Shown here piece after piece: positions 59,565 to 64,000 of a stretch of DNA of 64,000 nt. How positions within the stretch are numbered: position 1 is the first letter of the stretch; the number at the start of each line of letters is the position of its first letter. The stretch lies in NCBI GenBank assembly GCA_037367405.1, contig JAZKJV010008870.1:186001-250000 (forward strand), written 5' to 3'. Under the pieces are notes generated by a model. It was not told the origin of the DNA and made no database searches. It was given only the letters and a program-made list of their open reading frames with translations. Source of the DNA: Ottelia alismoides (Eukaryota > Streptophyta > Magnoliopsida > Alismatales > Hydrocharitaceae). A program made the position numbers and the translations under genes.

Positions 59565-62500
59565 ATGTCAGAATCAAAGGTCGATATGCCCTCCACCGGC
59601 GCATTCAAAGGTCCTGCGCCAATAGTGAAGATGGACGGGTCAAATTATGAGCTCTGGGCAATGCAGTTCATGAGCCTCATGAAGTCAAATGGTAAGAAGC
59701 ACATTCTTACCGAGGGTGAGCCCGCGGAGAAGACAGGGACATATGCCTCATGGGAGGCTGATGACTCCTACGCAAAGGTCTGGTTGTCTGGTACATTGAC
59801 GATGGAGATTGCTAATGATGTCCTCCATCAGTCCACTGCCAAGGCGATGTGGGATATTCTCGCCGCTACATATTCGCAGGTGCGAAATGAGACCAAGATG
59901 TTACAGCTTCAGCATGACATTTTCACAATGAAGCAGAGCGGCAGACCTCTTCACTACTTATACACATCCCTGAGAGGGATGTTTGAGAAGTTATACAGTA
60001 CTATCCCACTCACAGCTACTCCTGAACAGCAGAAGACATTTCGGAACGCCACCATGGTGGGTGTTCTATTTGCGGCCCTTGATCCTGAATATGACGTCGC
60101 CCGGTCTCAGATCCTAGCCGACACAGTTATTCCTCCAGTGGAGGATGTTTACAGGAGACTCAGTCGCATTACAGTTTCTTCCAGCTCTTCTACTCCACCC
60201 CCATCAGCGATGGCAGTCTCGCATGGGAGAGGTGGCCCGTCTTCTGGTCGTGGACGTAGACGTGGACGTGGACCCCAATGAAGGGGTGGTCGCTTCAATC
60301 AGACATGTTCCTATTGTCACCGCACAGGACACTCGGAGGAGACATGCTATTCTAAGCATGGGTTCCCAGCATCGGCACGTGTTGCAGAGCATTCTCAGTC
60401 CCCGTTGCCTTCTACTGTAGATAATCGTTTTGAGGAACTTGTGGCGCGTCTCCGAGATATTATGCCACATTCATCTGGTGATTCGTCTGGTGGACCTTCA
60501 GATGTTGCTGCTACAGCCTCCGTCAGTTCATCTGCTGCTGCTAGTACCTCAGGTAGATCTACTGCATTTACACTATCTCATGATATCTCTGATTGGGTTA
60601 TAGATTCGGGAGCCACACATCATCTCTGCCGAGATAGAGACGGACTACATTCCTACAGGGACATTCCTCACGGCCGCTCAGTGCAGATCGCGGATGGTAC
60701 TCATTCCCCTCTTGTTGGACGGGGGGAGGTCTTCCTATCATCCACTATGCATCTACAGAATGTCCTACATGCTCCTGAGTTCTCGATGAATCTGTTGTCT
60801 ATTAGTCAGATTACGAAGGATTTGCATTGTCGTGCTATATTTGACCCGTCTTCTCTTATTTTTCAGGACATACTAATGGGCAGGGTGATTAGTTGTGGCT
60901 CTGAGCAGAATGGTCTATATCGGCTGGTTCGGGATTCCTATGTTGGCGTCTCCTCTCATTCTGCTGGACCAGTTTCTCCGTACATCTGGCATCTCCGTTT
61001 TGGTCACCTTCCGCTCCAGAAAATGCGCCATCTTCTGCCCCAGATCTCTCCTAGTTCGTCCTTTCGCTGTAAAGCATGTCAGTTGGGAAAGCATCATCGG
61101 TCGAGCTTTCCTAGTCGTCAGAGTCGGAGCAGTAGCTCCCCATTCGAGTTATTACATATAGATATATGGGGTCCGAGTCGTGTACCTGATCATCAGGGGC
61201 ACAGATTTTATCTTGTGGTAGTGGATGATTTCTCTCGTGTATCATGGGTCTTTCTTTTGAAAAATAAATCTGAAGCAGGAGATGTGATCAAGATTTAATT
61301 AATGAAGTGCACAATGTTTTCTCTTCTTCAGTCAAATATGTTCGGACGGATAATGCCCTAGAATTTTGCGCACGGTCACTTTCTCAATTTCTTTCATCAA
61401 AGTGCATTATTCACCAAACCACTTGTGCATATACATCTCAGCAGAATGGTGTGGCGGAAAGAAAGCATCGTCATCTCATGGATATTACTCGAACCATGTT
61501 GATTCAGAGTTGTGCTCCTATTTCTTTCTGGGGGGATGTTGTTCTTACTGCATGTTATCTGGTCAATCGAATGTCATCCTCTGTTCTTGATGAGAAGATA
61601 CCTATTTCTCTCATTTTTCCTGACAAGGAATTATTCTCACTGACTCCACGTGTCTTTGGTACTGTGGCATTTGTTCATCTTCTGTCTCCCGGACTTGACA
61701 AACTCTCTCCTAGAGCAGTCAAGTATGTCTTTGTTGGTTATTCCAGGACTCAGAAGGGCTACCGGTGTTATGATCCTATAACTAAGAAGTACTTCGTGAG
61801 TGCTGATGTCACTTTCTTTGAGTCTGTCATGTATTTTTCTCCTGCAGGTGACAGACTGGTACCATCCACTACCAATGATGATGTTTACGTTCCTCCATCA
61901 CCTACTTAGAGTTCACCTGAGTCTCCTCATGTTCCTGCCTCCACGTCAGCTCCACCACCACCACCTCCTCCTCCTCCACCTCTTCCACGACCTCCCATTT
62001 CACCCTACCAAAATTATATACGCGTCGATCAGGTCCTGCTCAGGCTACACGTCAGCCACCCATCACGCCTCAGGTATGTTCAGATAGCATTACTACTGAC
62101 GGGTCAGATTTGGTACATGTGCAGGATTCTTCAGTACTGGAAGACACTAGACCATCCAATGCAGCAGATGATGATCTTGATATTCCGATCGCTATTCGGA
62201 AGCAGAAGCGGATGTGTGCCTCTTATCCATTTGCGTCACAGGTTTCGTTTCACCGTCTCACTGGTGACTTTCAGAGATTTGCTTCAGCCTTATCTTCCGT
62301 CGATATACCACGGACCTACCAGGAAGCTTTGAAGAGTGATGGCTGGAGATTAGCTATGGAAGAAGAGATGTGTGCATTGCAGTCCCGTGGCACATGGTCT
62401 TTGGTTCCTGCTCCTCCTGATGCATCTATTGTGAGCTGTAAGTGGGTCTTCACAGTTAAATATCATGTAGATGGCACTTTGGATCGGTACAAAGCACGTT

Positions 62501-63850
62501 TGGTCGCGCGTGGGTTTACACAGACCTATGGCGTAGACTACATGGATACTTTCTCTCCAGTGGCTAGACATTCTACCCTTCGCATTCTTTTATCTGTGGC
62601 CGTGGTTCGTGAATGGAGTATATCTCAACTGGATGTCAAGAATGCATTTCTGTATGGGGATCTACAGGAGGAAGTCTACATGCAGCAGCATGCAGCAGCC
62701 ACCTGGGTTTACTGCTGAGAGGGAGAAGCATATGGTATGTAGACTTCATAAGGCAATATATGGCCTCAAACAGAGTCCAAGAGCATGGTTCCAGAAGCTT
62801 TCCAACCTTATTGAGCAACAGGGATTCAAGAGGTCAAATGCAGACCACTCGTTGTTTGTCCAGAAGTCATCGGTAGGTACGGTTGTTATCATGGTCTATG
62901 TTGATGATATCCTTGTTATAGGAGATGATATTCAGGGCATAGAAAGGGCGAAGGCATTCCTAGGCCGTCAGTTTGTTACAAAGGATCTTGAAACCCTAAG
63001 ATATTTTCTGGGGTTGGAATTTGCAAGGAATGCGCAGGGCTTGGTGATGACCCAACGGAAGTACATTACAGACTTCCTGATTGGGACAGGCATGGATGGA
63101 TGCAAACCATCAAGTATTCCCATGGACCCTAGCATGAAGTTGTATGATGGTGATACTGATGAAGTGGATAAGAGGAGATATAGAGAAATGGTGGGAAAAC
63201 TCCTTTATATTACCATAACTCGTCCGGATATTGCATTTGTAGTAAGCAGGGTGAGTTAATTTGTGGAGCAGCCAAGACAAGTTCACATGGATGCTATATA
63301 CATGATACTGAGGTATCTGAAGTCTTCTCCAGGTTCAGGGTTGCTGTTCAGAAAGGGCACAGATTTATCTATCTCAGCGTGTGCAGACGCCGATTATGCA
63401 TGATGCCCTAAGGATCGAAAATCAACCTCAGGATTCGCAATTTTTGTTGGAGGCTCTCTGGTTTCTTGAAAAAGCAAGAAACAAACTGTTGTGGCAAGGT
63501 CCAGTGCCGAATCCGAATATAGGACCATGGCTCAAGCCAGCACAGAAATGATGTGGGTTCGATCCGTACTAGAAGATCTACATGTAGTTGTGCCTCTACC
63601 CATGAAGCTTCAGTGTGACAATCAGGCAGCCTTGTTCATTGCCAACAATCCAGCTTTTCATGAAAGAACCAAACATATTGAAGTTGATTGCCATTACACT
63701 AGAGACTTGATCCAGAGAGGATTGATATCTACTACGCATGTGAGCTCAGGAGATCAGACTGCAGATATATTTACCAAGCCATTGCTCAGACGACCTTTTC
63801 AGAGATGTTCATCCAAGCTGAGCATGATAGACATCTATGCTCCACCTTGA
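59565..63850 (+). pseudogene. gag-pol polyprotein of element G (copia)
   Basis: Gag starts at ATG 59565 (UBN2-type core about 59620-60130). A CCHC zinc knuckle has Cys at 60306 and 60315, His at 60330 and Cys at 60345. The protease Asp is at 60603 (DSGAT). The integrase zinc region (RFGHLP...CKACQLGK) is at about 60990-61095. The core has Asp 61161, Asp 61349 and Glu 61457, exact D,D-35-E. RT has YVDDI with Asp codons at 62903 and 62906. RNase H ends ...TADIFTKPL before TGA at 63848-63850. Breaks: TGA 60279 (CGA-like), a one-base loss near 61295, TAG 61907, a shift near 62015, a 10-bp tandem duplication at about 62680-62699, TAA 63257, and TGA codons near 63401 and 63467. All catalytic residues I looked for are present. 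Confidence 0.92.
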
Positions 63851-63857
63851 GGGGGAG
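63845..63857 (+). other. Polypurine tract of element G
   Basis: CCTTGAGGGGGAG immediately before the 3' LTR; overlaps the end of the polyprotein frame by a few bases. Confidence 0.85.
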
Positions 63858-64000
63858 TGTAGAGATAGTTATTATTATTATGTCATGTACCTCTTCGTTA
63901 TTTCTTTGTCTTTTATGGACTACCGTGTACTTTACCCTTAAGGTCTCTCCCTATATAAGAGAGCCTAGGGTTTCTCTGAATGAATTATCTAAGTTTTTCT
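63858..64000 (+). repeat. 3' LTR of element G, truncated by the window
   Basis: Same sequence as 58915-59057 apart from the shorter TTA run and some substitutions. TATATAA at 63952-63958. The last part of the LTR and the resumption of element F lie beyond the window. Confidence 0.9.

Larger units (their letters stand above)
58915..64000 (+). mobile_element. Element G: nearly complete Ty1/copia element nested in F (3' end outside window)
   Basis: A 169-bp 5' LTR, tRNA-iMet site touching the LTR, GC-rich leader, gag-pol and polypurine tract are complete; the 3' LTR runs off the window about 26 bp short. The internal part is about 4.8 kb. Gene order and the short LTRs fit a small copia lineage (Ivana/Oryco- or Ale-like). 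It is the best preserved of the three related copies but carries several inactivating changes. The putative left target site is TTGTC (58910-58914); the right one is out of view. Confidence 0.93.

Overview
The window is repeat-dominated nuclear DNA from a flowering plant. I see no complete host gene, rRNA gene, tRNA gene or CRISPR. Nearly everything of recognisable origin is a transposable element or something carried by one. Primer-binding sites match plant tRNA-Asp and tRNA-iMet. There are Athila-type Ty3, plant Ty1/copia, L1-type LINE, CACTA, hAT, Harbinger-like and Mutator-like elements. The very GC-rich SEC15B-like exon fragment hints at a monocot, but weakly.

Layout. (1) 1-13359: a Ty3/gypsy Athila-type element (A), plus strand. 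Only the last 292 bp of its 5' LTR are in view; the 3' LTR is 3.5 kb. Gag and pol are broken by about five stops and one frameshift. A series of hairpins carrying copies of the polypurine tract lies between integrase and the true tract. (2) 14459-25014: a Ty1/copia-derived element (B), minus strand, with 2.6 kb LTRs, 5-bp target duplications and an internal region holding only a heavily decayed pol. (3) 25020-28285: unassigned DNA with a minisatellite. (4) 28286-about 41150: a related copia element (C), plus strand: LTR, PBS and one internal block shared with B. It is split by a Harbinger-like element (30692-34655, itself carrying a hAT-type MITE) and by a CACTA element (34677-39479). (5) 41151-44783: AT-rich unassigned DNA. 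(6) 44786-46897: two fold-back MITEs next to a Pack-MULE (perfect 9-bp target duplication) carrying an open SEC15B-like exon segment. (7) 46907-49094: low-copy-looking DNA with one MYB-CC-like exon on the minus strand. (8) 49095-54808: a 5'-truncated copia element (E) split by a 5'-truncated LINE. (9) 56235 to the end: a copia element (F) into whose integrase region another copia element (G) has inserted; the ends of F and G lie outside the window.

How the parts relate. This is a layered insertion history, not a pathway: hAT in Harbinger in copia C; CACTA in C; LINE in copia E; copia G in copia F; copia B in a possible small transcribed locus. Every autonomous-type polyprotein is disabled, mostly by changes that look like C-to-T or G-to-A, as expected of methylated, silenced DNA. 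The most notable signals are the repeated polypurine-tract hairpins in A, the host-like promoter and possible leader intron of A, the SEC15B-carrying Pack-MULE, and the internal non-coding block shared by B and C. All comparisons were made by eye; no database search was possible.
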